This document shows positions 33,501 to 46,449 of a stretch of 64,000 nucleotides of DNA, in pieces. This DNA comes from Loxodes magnus (Eukaryota; Ciliophora; Karyorelictea; Loxodida; Loxodidae). A program made the translations under genes and the position numbers. Each line of letters starts with the position of its first letter. The first letter of the stretch is position 1. Location: contig CAMPDV010001264.1 of the NCBI GenBank assembly GCA_946699065.1, positions 62,001 through 126,000 of the forward strand, given 5' to 3'. Below the pieces are notes generated by a model that did not search any database, was not told the DNA's origin, and was given only the letters and a program-made list of their open reading frames with translations.

Positions 33501-36500
33501 TTCATTGAGTATGCTTTTAGAGTAATAAGTATTTAGAAAAGTGAAGAAGTAAAGTAAGAAAAGAAGATAGACTTTCAGTTTGATTGAGTATGCTTCGAGA
33601 AGTAATAAGTATTTAGAAAAGTGAAGAAGTAAAGTAAGAAAAGAAGATAGACTTTCAGTTTGATTGAGTATGCTTCGAGAAGTAATAAGTATTTAGAAAA
33701 GTGAAGAAGTAAAGTAAGAAAATAAGATAGACTTTCAGTTTCATTGAGTATGCTTTTAGAGTAATAAGTATTTAGAAAAGTGAAGAAGTAAAGTAAGAAA
33801 AGAAGATAGAATTTCAGTTTCATTGAGTATGCTTTTAGAGTAATAAGTATTTAGAAAAGTGAAGAAGTAAAGTAAGAAAAGAAGATAGACTTTCAGTTTG
33901 ATTGAGTATGCTTCGAGAAGTAATAAGTATTTAGAAAAGTGAAGAAGTAAAGTAAGAAAAGAAGATAGACTTTCAGTTTCATTGAGTATGCTTCGAGAAG
34001 TAATAAGTATTTAGAAAAGTGAAGAAGTAAAGTAAGAAAAGAAGATAGAATTTCAGTTTCATTGAGTATGCTTCGAGAAGTAATAAGTATTTAGAAAAGT
34101 GAAGAAGTAAAGTAAGAAAAGAAGATAGAATTTCAGTTTTAGGTATGCTTTTAGAGTAATAAGTATTTAGAAAAGTGAAGAAGTAAAGTAAGAAAAGAAG
34201 ATAGACTTTCAGTTTTAAGGAGTATGCTTTTAGAGTAATAAGTATTTAGAAAAGTGAAGAAGTAAAGTAAGAAAAGAAGATAGACTTTCAGTTTGATTGA
34301 GTATGCTTCGAGAAGTAATAAGTATTTAGAAAAGTGAAGAAGTAAAGTAAGAAAAGAAGATAGACTTTCCGTTTCATTGAGTATGCTTCGAGAAGTAATA
34401 AGTATTTAGAAAAGTGAAGAAGTAAAGTAAGAAAATAAGATAGACTTTCAGTTTCATTGAGTATGCTTTTAGAGTAATAAGTATTTAGAAAAGTGAAGAA
34501 GTAAAGTAAGAAAAGAAGATAGACTTTCAGTTTGATTGAGTATGCTTCGAGAAGTAATAAGTATTTAGAAAAGTGAAGAAGTAAAGTAAGAAAAGAAGAT
34601 AGACTTTCAGTTTCATTGAGTATGCTTCGAGAAGTAATAAGTATTTAGAAAAGTGAAGAAGTAAAGTAAGAAAAGAAGATAGAATTTCAGTTTCATTGAG
34701 TATGCTTCGAGAAGTAATAAGTATTTAGAAAAGTGAAGAAGTAAAGTAAGAAAAGAAGATAGAATTTCAGTTTTAGGTATGCTTTTAGAGTAATAAGTAT
34801 TTAGAAAAGTGAAGAAGTAAAGTAAGAAAAGAAGATAGACTTTCAGTTTTAAGGAGTATGCTTTTAGAGTAATAAGTATTTAGAAAAGTGAAGAAGTAAA
34901 GTAAGAAAAGAAGATAGACTTTCAGTTTGATTGAGTATGCTTCGAGAAGTAATAAGTATTTAGAAAAGTGAAGAAGTAAAGTAAGAAAAGAAGATAGACT
35001 TTCCGTTTCATTGAGTATGCTTCGAGAAGTAATAAGTATTTAGAAAAGTGAAGAAGTAAAGTAAGAAAATAAGATAGACTTTCAGTTTCATTGAGTATGC
35101 TTTTAGAGTAATAAGTATTTAGAAAAGTGAAGAAGTAAAGTAAGAAAAGAAGATAGACTTTCAGTTTTAAGGAGTATGCTTTTAGAGTAATAAGTATTTA
35201 GAAAAGTGAAGAAGTAAAGTAAGAAAAGAAGATAGACTTTCAGTTTGATTGAGTATGCTTCGAGAAGTAATAAGTATTTAGAAAAGTGAAGAAGTAAAGT
35301 AAGAAAAGAAGATAGACTTTCCGTTTCATTGAGTATGCTTCGAGAAGTAATAAGTATTTAGAAAAGTGAAGAAGTAAAGTAAGAAAAGAAGATAGACTTT
35401 CCGTTTCATTGAGTATGCTTCGAGAAGTAATAAGTATTTAGAAAAGTGAAGAAGTAAAGTAAGAAAAGAAGATAGACTTTCAGTTTGATTGAGTATGCTT
35501 TTAGAGTAATAAGTATTTAGAAAAGTGAAGAAGTAAAGTAAGAAAAGAAGATAGAATTTCAGTTTGATTGAGTATGCTTTTAGAGTAATAAGTATTTAGA
35601 AAAGTGAAGAAGTAAAGTAAGAAAATAAGATAGACTTTCAGTTTCATTGAGTATGCTTCGAGAAGTAATAAGTATTTAGAAAAGTGAAGAAGTAAAGTAA
35701 GAAAAGAAGATAGACTTTCAGTTTTAAGGAGTATGCTTTTAGAGTAATAAGTATTTAGAAAAGTGAAGAAGTAAAGTAAGAAAAGAAGATAGACTTTCAG
35801 TTTGATTGAGTATGCTTCGAGAAGTAATAAGTATTTAGAAAAGTGAAGAAGTAAAGTAAGAAAAGAAGATAGACTTTCAGTTTTAAGGAGTATGCTTTTA
35901 GAGTAATAAGTATTTAGAAAAGTGAAGAAGTAAAGTAAGAAAAGAAGATAGACTTTCAGTTTCATTGAGTATGCTTTTAGAGTAATAAGTATTTAGAAAA
36001 GTGAAGAAGTAAAGTAAGAAAATAAGATAGACTTTCAGTTTCATTGAGTATGCTTCGAGAAGTAATAAGTATTTAGAAAAGTGAAGAAGTAAAGTAAGAA
36101 AAGAAGATAGACTTTCAGTTTGATTGAGTATGCTTCGAGAAGTAATAAGTATTTAGAAAAGTGAAGAAGTAAAGTAAGAAAATAAGATAGACTTTCAGTT
36201 TCATTGAGTATGCTTTTAGAGTAATAAGTATTTAGAAAAGTGAAGAAGTAAAGTAAGAAAAGAAGATAGAATTTCAGTTTCATTGAGTATGCTTTTAGAG
36301 TAATAAGTATTTAGAAAAGTGAAGAAGTAAAGTAAGAAAAGAAGATAGACTTTCAGTTTGATTGAGTATGCTTCGAGAAGTAATAAGTATTTAGAAAAGT
36401 GAAGAAGTAAAGTAAGAAAAGAAGATAGACTTTCAGTTTTAAGGAGTATGCTTTTAGAGTAATAAGTATTTAGAAAAGTGAAGAAGTAAAGTAAGAAAAG

Positions 36501-37100
36501 AAGATAGACTTTCAGTTTTAAGGAGTATGCTTTTAGAGTAATAAGTATTTAGAAAAGTGAAGAAGTAAAGTAAGAAAAGAAGATAGACTTTCAGTTTTAA
36601 GGAGTATGCTTTTAGAGTAATAAGTATTTAGAAAAGTGAAGAAGTAAAGTAAGAAAAGAAGATAGACTTTCAGTTTTAAGGAGTATGCTTCGAGAAGTAA
36701 TAAGTATTTAGAAAAGTGAAGAAGTAAAGTAAGAAAAGAAGATAGACTTTCAGTTTTAAGGAGTATGCTTCGAGAAGTAATAAGTATTTAGAAAAGTGAA
36801 GAAGTAAAGTAAGAAAAGAAGATAGACTTTCAGTTTTAAGGAGTATGCTTTTAGAGTAATAAGTATTTAGAAAAGTGAAGAAGTAAAGTAAGAAAAGAAG
36901 ATAGACTTTCAGTTTTAAGGAGTATGCTTCGAGAAGTAATAAGTATTTAGAAAAGTGAAGAAGTAAAGTAAGAAAAGAAGATAGAATTTCAGTTTCATTG
37001 AGTATGCCTCGAGAAGTAATAAGTATTTAGAAAAGTGAAGAAGTAAAGTAAGAAAAGAAGATAGACTTTCAGTTTTAAGGAGTATGCTTTTAGAGTAATA
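30600..37100 (+). repeat. Higher-order duplication of ~3.25 kb in the forward array
   Basis: Rare units carrying tttccgtttcatt at 31111, about 31745, 32062 and 32142 recur at 34362, about 34997, 35314 and 35394 (offset 3251-3252). The ttttaggtatgctttta units recur likewise (about 30886/34137 and 31520/34773). The end points are approximate. Confidence 0.7.
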
Positions 37101-40100
37101 AGTATTTAGAAAAGTGAAGAAGTAAAGTAAGAAAAGAAGATAGACTTTCAGTTTTAAGGAGTATGCTTCGAGAAGTAATAAGTATTTAGAAAAGTGAAGA
37201 AGTAAAGTAAGAAAATAAGATAGAATTTCAGTTTTAAGGAGTATGATTTTAGAGTAATAAGTATTTAGAAAAGTGAAGAAGTAAAGTAAGAAAAGAAGAT
37301 AGAATTTCAGTTTGATTGAGTATGCTTTTAGAGTAATAAGTATTTAGAAAAGTGAAGAAGTAAAGTAAGAAAATAAGATAGACTTTCAGTTTCATTGAGT
37401 ATGCTTCGAGAAGTAATAAGTATTTAGAAAAGTGAAGAAGTAAAGTAAGAAAAGAAGATAGAATTTCAGTTTCATTGAGTATGCTTCGAGAAGTAATAAG
37501 TATTTAGAAAAGTGAAGAAGTAAAGTAAGAAAAGAAGATAGACTTTCAGTTTCATTGAGTATGCTTCGAGAAGTAATAAGTATTTAGAAAAGTGAAGAAG
37601 TAAAGTAAGAAAAGAAGATAGACTTTCAGTTTTAAGGAGTATGCTTTTAGAGTAATAAGTATTTAGAAAAGTGAAGAAGTAAAGTAAGAAAAGAAGATAG
37701 ACTTTCAGTTTTAAGGAGTATGCTTTTAGAGTAATAAGTATTTAGAAAAGTGAAGAAGTAAAGTAAGAAAAGAAGATAGACTTTCAGTTTGATTGAGTAT
37801 GCTTTTAGAGTAATAAGTATTTAGAAAAGTGAAGAAGTAAAGTAAGAAAATAAGATAGACTTTCAGTTTCATTGAGTATGCTTCGAGAAGTAATAAGTAT
37901 TTAGAAAAGTGAAGAAGTAAAGTAAGAAAAGAAGATAGACTTTCAGTTTTAAGGAGTATGCTTTTAGAGTAATAAGTATTTAGAAAAGTGAAGAAGTAAA
38001 GTAAGAAAAGAAGATAGACTTTCAGTTTCATTGAGTATGCTTCGAGAAGTAATAAGTATTTAGAAAAGTGAAGAAGTAAAGTAAGAAAAGAAGATAGACT
38101 TTCAGTTTTAAGGAGTATGCTTCGAGAAGTAATAAGTATTTAGAAAAGTGAAGAAGTAAAGTAAGAAAAGAAGATAGAATTTCAGTTTCATTGAGTATGC
38201 CTCGAGAAGTAATAAGTATTTAGAAAAGTGAAGAAGTAAAGTAAGAAAATAAGATAGACTTTCAGTTTCATTGAGTATGCTTTTAGAGTAATAAGTATTT
38301 AGAAAAGTGAAGAAGTAAAGTAAGAAAAGAAGATAGACTTTCAGTTTTAAGGAGTATGCTTTTAGAGTAATAAGTATTTAGAAAAGTGAAGAAGTAAAGT
38401 AAGAAAAGAAGATAGACTTTCAGTTTCATTGAGTATGCTTCGAGAAGTAATAAGTATTTAGAAAAGTGAAGAAGTAAAGTAAGAAAATAAGATAGACTTT
38501 CAGTTTTAAGGAGTATGCTTCGAGAAGTAATAAGTATTTAGAAAAGTGAAGAAGTAAAGTAAGAAAAGAAGATAGAATTTCAGTTTCATTGAGTATGCCT
38601 CGAGAAGTAATAAGTATTTAGAAAAGTGAAGAAGTAAAGTAAGAAAATAAGATAGACTTTCAGTTTCATTGAGTATGCTTTTAGAGTAATAAGTATTTAG
38701 AAAAGTGAAGAAGTAAAGTAAGAAAAGAAGATAGACTTTCAGTTTTAAGGAGTATGCTTTTAGAGTAATAAGTATTTAGAAAAGTGAAGAAGTAAAGTAA
38801 GAAAAGAAGATAGACTTTCAGTTTGATTGAGTATGCTTCGAGAAGTAATAAGTATTTAGAAAAGTGAAGAAGTAAAGTAAGAAAATAAGATAGAATTTCA
38901 GTTTCATTGAGTATGCTTCGAGAAGTAATAAGTATTTAGAAAAGTGAAGAAGTAAAGTAAGAAAAGAAGATAGACTTTCAGTTTTAAGGAGTATGCTTTT
39001 AGAGTAATAAGTATTTAGAAAAGTGAAGAAGTAAAGTAAGAAAAGAAGATAGACTTTCAGTTTGATTGAGTATGCTTCGAGAAGTAATAAGTATTTAGAA
39101 AAGTGAAGAAGTAAAGTAAGAAAAGAAGATAGAATTTCAGTTTCATTGAGTATGCTTTTAGAGTAATAAGTATTTAGAAAAGTGAAGAAGTAAAGTAAGA
39201 AAATAAGATAGACTTTCAGTTTCATTGAGTATGCTTCGAGAAGTAATAAGTATTTAGAAAAGTGAAGAAGTAAAGTAAGAAAAGAAGATAGACTTTCAGT
39301 TTGATTGAGTATGCTTCGAGAAGTAATAAGTATTTAGAAAAGTGAAGAAGTAAAGTAAGAAAATAAGATAGACTTTCAGTTTTAAGGAGTATGCTTTTAG
39401 AGTAATAAGTATTTAGAAAAGTGAAGAAGTAAAGTAAGAAAAGAAGATAGACTTTCAGTTTCATTGAGTATGCTTCGAGAAGTAATAAGTATTTAGAAAA
39501 GTGAAGAAGTAAAGTAAGAAAAGAAGATAGACTTTCAGTTTCATTGAGTATGCTTCGAGAAGTAATAAGTATTTAGAAAAGTGAAGAAGTAAAGTAAGAA
39601 AAGAAGATAGAATTTCAGTTTCATTGAGTATGCTTTTAGAGTAATAAGTATTTAGAAAAGTGAAGAAGTAAAGTAAGAAAAGAAGATAGAATTTCAGTTT
39701 CATTGAGTATGCTTCGAGAAGTAATAAGTATTTAGAAAAGTGAAGAAGTAAAGTAAGAAAAGAAGATAGACTTTCAGTTTAATTGAGTATGCTTTTAGAA
39801 GTAATAAGTATTTAGAAAAGTGAAGAAGTAAAGTAAGAAAAGAAGATAGACTTTCAGTTTTAAGGAGTATGCTTCGAGAAGTAATAAGTATTTAGAAAAG
39901 TGAAGAAGTAAAGTAAGAAAAGAAGATAGACTTTCAGTTTCATTGAGTATGCTTCGAGAAGTAATAAGTATTTAGAAAAGTGAAGAAGTAAAGTAAGAAA
40001 ATAAGATAGACTTTCAGTTTCATTGAGTATGCTTTTAGAGTAATAAGTATTTAGAAAAGTGAAGAAGTAAAGTAAGAAAAGAAGATAGACTTTCAGTTTG

Positions 40101-42219
40101 ATTGAGTATGCTTTTAGAGTAATAAGTATTTAGAAAAGTGAAGAAGTAAAGTAAGAAAATAAGATAGACTTTCAGTTTCATTGAGTATGCTTCGAGAAGT
40201 AATAAGTATTTAGAAAAGTGAAGAAGTAAAGTAAGAAAAGAAGATAGACTTTCAGTTTTAAGGAGTATGCTTTTAGAGTAATAAGTATTTAGAAAAGTGA
40301 AGAAGTAAAGTAAGAAAAGAAGATAGACTTTCAGTTTTAAGGAGTATGCTTCGAGAAGTAATAAGTATTTAGAAAAGTGAAGAAGTAAAGTAAGAAAAGA
40401 AGATAGACTTTCAGTTTTAAGGAGTATGCTTTTAGAGTAATAAGTATTTAGAAAAGTGAAGAAGTAAAGTAAGAAAAGAAGATAGACTTTCAGTTTTAAG
40501 GAGTATGCTTTTAGAGTAATAAGTATTTAGAAAAGTGAAGAAGTAAAGTAAGAAAAGAAGATAGACTTTCAGTTTTAAGGAGTATGCTTTTAGAGTAATA
40601 AGTATTTAGAAAAGTGAAGAAGTAAAGTAAGAAAAGAAGATAGAATTTCAGTTTCATTGAGTATGCTTCGAGAAGTAATAAGTATTTAGAAAAGTGAAGA
40701 AGTAAAGTAAGAAAAGAAGATAGACTTTCAGTTTTAAGGAGTATGCTTTTAGAGTAATAAGTATTTAGAAAAGTGAAGAAGTAAAGTAAGAAAAGAAGAT
40801 AGACTTTCAGTTTCATTGAGTATGCTTCGAGAAGTAATAAGTATTTAGAAAAGTGAAGAAGTAAAGTAAGAAAAGAAAATAGACTTTCAGTTTTAGGTAT
40901 GCTTTGAGAAGTAATAAATATTTAGAAAAGTGAAGAAGTAAAGTAAGAAAAGAAGATAGAATTTCAGTTTTAGGTATGCTTTTAGAGTAATAAGTATTTA
41001 GAAAAGTGAAGAAGTAAAGTAAGAAAAGAAGATAGACTTTCAGTTTGATTGAGTATGCTTTTAGAGTAATAAGTATTTAGAAAAGTGAAGAAGTAAAGTA
41101 AGAAAAGAAGATAGAATTTCAGTTTTAGGTATGCTTTGAGAAGTAATAAGTATTTAGAAAAGTGAAGAAGTAAAGTAAGAAAAGAAGATAGAATTTCAGT
41201 TTTAAGTAGTATGATTTTAGAGTAATAAGTATTTAGAAAAGTGAAGAAGTAAAGTAAGAAAAGAAGATAGACTTTCAGTTTGATTGAGTATGCTTCGAGA
41301 AGTAATAAGTATTTAGAAAAGTGAAGAAGTAAAGTAAGAAAAGAAGATAGACTTTCCGTTTCATTGAGTATGCTTCGAGAAGTAATAAGTATTTAGAAAA
41401 GTGAAGAAGTAAAGTAAGAAAAGAAGATAGAATTTCAGTTTTAAGGAGTATGATTTTAGAGTAATAAGTATTTAGAAAAGTGAAGAAGTAAAGTAAGAAA
41501 AGAAGATAGACTTTCAGTTTCATTGAGTATGCTTCGAGAAGTAATAAGTATTTAGAAAAGTGAAGAAGTAAAGTAAGAAAAGAAGATAGAATTTCAGTTT
41601 CATTGAGTATGCTTCGAGAAGTAATAAGTATTTAGAAAAGTGAAGAAGTAAAGTAAGAAAAGAAGATAGACTTTCAGTTTCATTGAGTATGCTTCGAGAA
41701 GTAATAAGTATTTAGAAAAGTGAAGAAGTAAAGTAAGAAAATAAGATAGACTTTCAGTTTCATTGAGTATGCTTCGAGAAGTAATAAGTATTTAGAAAAG
41801 TGAAGAAGTAAAGTAAGAAAAGAAGATAGAATTTCAGTTTCATTGAGTATGCTTTTAGAGTAATAAGTATTTAGAAAAGTGAAGAAGTAAAGTAAGAAAA
41901 GAAGATAGACTTTCAGTTTCATTGAGTATGCTTCGAGAAGTAATAAGTATTTAGAAAAGTGAAGAAGTAAAGTAAGAAAATAAGATAGACTTTCAGTTTC
42001 ATTGAGTATGCTTTTAGAGTAATAAGTATTTAGAAAAGTGAAGAAGTAAAGTAAGAAAAGAAGATAGACTTTCAGTTTTAAGGAGTATGCTTTTAGAGTA
42101 ATAAGTATTTAGAAAAGTGAAGAAGTAAAGTAAGAAAAGAAGATAGACTTTCAGTTTCATTGAGTATGCTTCGAGAAGTAATAAGTATTTAGAAAAGTGA
42201 AGAAGTAAAGTAAGAAAAT

Positions 42220-43030
42220 AAGATAGACTTTCAGTTTCATTGAGTATGCTTTTAGAGTAATAAGTATTTAGAAAAGTGAAGAAGTAAAGTAAGAAAAGAA
42301 GATAGAATTTCAGTTTTAAGGAGTATGCTTTTAGAGTAATAAGTATTTAGAAAAGTGAAGAAGTAAAGTAAGAAAAGAAGATAGACTTTCAGTTTGATTG
42401 AGTATGCTTCGAGAAGTAATAAGTATTTAGAAAAGTGAAGAAGTAAAGTAAGAAAAGAAGATAGACTTTCAGTTTCATTGAGTATGCTTCGAGAAGTAAT
42501 AAGTATTTAGAAAAGTGAAGAAGTAAAGTAAGAAAATAAGATAGACTTTCAGTTTCATTGAGTATGCTTCGAGAAGTAATAAGTATTTAGAAAAGTGAAG
42601 AAGTAAAGTAAGAAAATAAGATAGACTTTCAGTTTCATTGAGTATGCTTTTAGAGTAATAAGTATTTAGAAAAGTGAAGAAGTAAAGTAAGAAAAGAAGA
42701 TAGAATTTCAGTTTTAAGGAGTATGCTTTTAGAGTAATAAGTATTTAGAAAAGTGAAGAAGTAAAGTAAGAAAAGAAGATAGACTTTCAGTTTGATTGAG
42801 TATGCTTCGAGAAGTAATAAGTATTTAGAAAAGTGAAGAAGTAAAGTAAGAAAAGAAGATAGACTTTCAGTTTCATTGAGTATGCTTCGAGAAGTAATAA
42901 GTATTTAGAAAAGTGAAGAAGTAAAGTAAGAAAATAAGATAGACTTTCAGTTTCATTGAGTATGCTTCGAGAAGTAATAAGTATTTAGAAAAGTGAAGAA
43001 GTAAAGTAAGAAAATAAGATAGACTTTCAG
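42220..43030 (+). repeat. Five-unit (398-bp) tandem higher-order repeat
   Basis: The tttgattgag-type unit at 42391 and the gaatttcagttttaagga unit at about 42303 both recur exactly 398 bp later (42789 and 42701), with the intervening unit types in the same order. Confidence 0.7.
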
Positions 43031-44077
43031 TTTCATTGAGTATGCTTTTAGAGTAATAAGTATTTAGAAAAGTGAAGAAGTAAAGTAAGAAAAGAAGATA
43101 GAATTTCAGTTTTAGGTATGCTTTTAGAGTAATAAGTATTTAGAAAAGTGAAGAAGTAAAGTAAGAAAAGAAGATAGACTTTCAGTTTGATTGAGTATGC
43201 TTTTAGAGTAATAAGTATTTAGAAAAGTGAAGAAGTAAAGTAAGAAAATAAGATAGACTTTCAGTTTTAAGGAGTATGCTTCGAGAAGTAATAAGTATTT
43301 AGAAAAGTGAAGAAGTAAAGTAAGAAAAGAAGATAGAATTTCAGTTTCATTGAGTATGCTTCGAGAAGTAATAAGTATTTAGAAAAGTGAAGAAGTAAAG
43401 TAAGAAAAGAAGATAGACTTTCAGTTTTAAGGAGTATGCTTTTAGAGTAATAAGTATTTAGAAAAGTGAAGAAGTAAAGTAAGAAAAGAAGATAGACTTT
43501 CAGTTTCATTGAGTATGCTTCGAGAAGTAATAAGTATTTAGAAAAGTGAAGAAGTAAAGTAAGAAAAGAAGATAGACTTTCAGTTTTAAGGAGTATGCTT
43601 TTAGAGTAATAAGTATTTAGAAAAGTGAAGAAGTAAAGTAAGAAAAGAAGATAGACTTTCAGTTTCATTGAGTATGCTTCGAGAAGTAATAAGTATTTAG
43701 AAAAGTGAAGAAGTAAAGTAAGAAAAGAAGATAGAATTTCAGTTTCATTGAGTATGCTTTTAGAGTAATAAGTATTTAGAAAAGTGAAGAAGTAAAGTAA
43801 GAAAAGAAGATAGAATTTCAGTTTCATTGAGTATGCTTTTAGAGTAATAAGTATTTAGAAAAGTGAAGAAGTAAAGTAAGAAAAGAAGATAGACTTTCAG
43901 TTTTAAGGAGTATGCTTCGAGAAGTAATAAGTATTTAGAAAAGTGAAGAAGTAAAGTAAGAAAATAAGATAGACTTTCAGTTTCATTGAGTATGCTTCGA
44001 GAAGTAATAAGTATTTAGAAAAGTGAAGAAGTAAAGTAAGAAAATAAGATAGACTTTCAGTTTCATTGAGTATGCTT

Positions 44078-45564
44078 TTAGAGTAATAAGTATTTAGAAA
44101 AGTGAAGAAGTAAAGTAAGAAAAGAAGATAGAATTTCAGTTTCATTGAGTATGCTTTTAGAGTAATAAGTATTTAGAAAAGTGAAGAAGTAAAGTAAGAA
44201 AAGAAGATAGAATTTCAGTTTCATTGATATGCTTTTAGAGTAATAAGTATTTAGAAAAGTGAAGAAGTAAAGTAAGAAAAGAAGATAGAATTTCAGTTTC
44301 ATTGAGTATGCTTTTAGAGTAATAAGTATTTAGAAAAGTGAAGAAGTAAAGTAAGAAAAGAAGATAGAATTTCAGTTTCATTGAGTATGCTTTTAGAGTA
44401 ATAAGTATTTAGAAAAGTGAAGAAGTAAAGTAAGAAAAGAAGATAGAATTTCAGTTTCATTGATATGCTTTTAGAGTAATAAGTATTTAGAAAAGTGAAG
44501 AAGTAAAGTAAGAAAATAAGATAGACTTTCAGTTTCATTGAGTATGCTTTTAGAGTAATAAGTATTTAGAAAAGTGAAGAAGTAAAGTAAGAAAAGAAGA
44601 TAGAATTTCAGTTTCATTGAGTATGCTTTTAGAGTAATAAGTATTTAGAAAAGTGAAGAAGTAAAGTAAGAAAAGAAGATAGAATTTCAGTTTCATTGAT
44701 ATGCTTTTAGAGTAATAAGTATTTAGAAAAGTGAAGAAGTAAAGTAAGAAAAGAAGATAGAATTTCAGTTTCATTGAGTATGCTTTTAGAGTAATAAGTA
44801 TTTAGAAAAGTGAAGAAGTAAAGTAAGAAAAGAAGATAGAATTTCAGTTTCATTGAGTATGCTTTTAGAGTAATAAGTATTTAGAAAAGTGAAGAAGTAA
44901 AGTAAGAAAATAAGATAGACTTTCAGTTTGATTGAGTATGCTTCGAGAAGTAATAAGTATTTAGAAAAGTGAAGAAGTAAAGTAAGAAAATAAGATAGAC
45001 TTTCAGTTTCATTGAGTATGCTTCGAGAAGTAATAAGTATTTAGAAAAGTGAAGAAGTAAAGTAAGAAAAGAAGATAGAATTTCAGTTTTAAGGAGTATG
45101 CTTTTAGAGTAATAAGTATTTAGAAAAGTGAAGAAGTAAATTAAGAAAAGAAGATAGACTTTCAGTTTGATTGAGTATGCTTTTAGAGTAATAAGTATTT
45201 AGAAAAGTGAAGAAGTAAAGTAAGAAAAGAAGATAGAATTTCAGTTTCATTGATATGCTTTTAGAGTAATAAGTATTTAGAAAAGTGAAGAAGTAAAGTA
45301 AGAAAAGAAGATAGAATTTCAGTTTCATTGAGTATGCTTTTAGAGTAATAAGTATTTAGAAAAGTGAAGAAGTAAAGTAAGAAAAGAAGATAGACTTTCA
45401 GTTTGATTGAGTATGCTTTTAGAGTAATAAGTATTTAGAAAAGTGAAGAAGTAAAGTAAGAAAAGAAGATAGAATTTCAGTTTCATTGATATGCTTTTAG
45501 AGTAATAAGTATTTAGAAAAGTGAAGAAGTAAAGTAAGAAAAGAAGATAGAATTTCAGTTTCAT
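44078..45564 (+). repeat. Three-unit (236-bp) higher-order repeat with a shortened linker
   Basis: Units with the shortened linker cattgatatgc (instead of cattgagtatgc) recur at 236-bp spacing: about 44225, 44461 and 44697, then again at about 45249 and 45485. The two blocks flank a few ordinary units. Confidence 0.75.
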
Positions 45565-46449
45565 TGAGTATGCTTTTAGAGTAATAAGTATTTAGAAAAG
45601 TGAAGAAGTAAAGTAAGAAAAGAAGATAGACTTTCCGTTTCATTGAGTATGCTTCGAGAAGTAATAAGTATTTAGAAAAGTGAAGAAGTAAAGTAAGAAA
45701 AGAAGATAGAATTTCAGTTTTAAGGAGTATGATTTTAGAGTAATAAGTATTTAGAAAAGTGAAGAAGTAAAGTAAGAAAAGAAGATAGACTTTCAGTTTT
45801 AAGGAGTATGCTTCGAGAAGTAATAAGTATTTAGAAAAGTGAAGAAGTAAAGTAAGAAAAGAAGATAGACTTTCCGTTTCATTGAGTATGCTTCGAGAAG
45901 TAATAAGTATTTAGAAAAGTGAAGAAGTAAAGTAAGAAAAGAAGATAGAATTTCAGTTTTAAGGAGTATGATTTTAGAGTAATAAGTATTTAGAAAAGTG
46001 AAGAAGTAAAGTAAGAAAAGAAGATAGAATTTCAGTTTTAGGTATGCTTTGAGAAGTAATAAGTATTTAGAAAAGTGAAGAAGTAAAGTAAGAAAAGAAG
46101 ATAGAATTTCAGTTTTAAGTATGCTTTGAGAAGTAATAAGTATTTAGAAAAGTGAAGAAGTAAAGTAAGAAAAGAAGATAGAATTTCAGTTTTAGGTATG
46201 CTTTGAGAAGTAATAAGTATTTAGAAAAGTGAAGAAGTAAAGTAAGAAAAGAAGATAGGAATTTCAGTTTTAAGTAGTATGATTTTAGAGTAATAAGTAT
46301 TTAGAAAAGTGAAGAAGTAAAGTAAGAAAAGAAGATAGACTTTCAGTTTGATTGAGTATGCTTCGAGAAGTAATAAGTATTTAGAAAAGTGAAGAAGTAA
46401 AGTAAGAAAAGAAGATAGACTTTCCGTTTCATTGAGTATGCTTCGAGAA

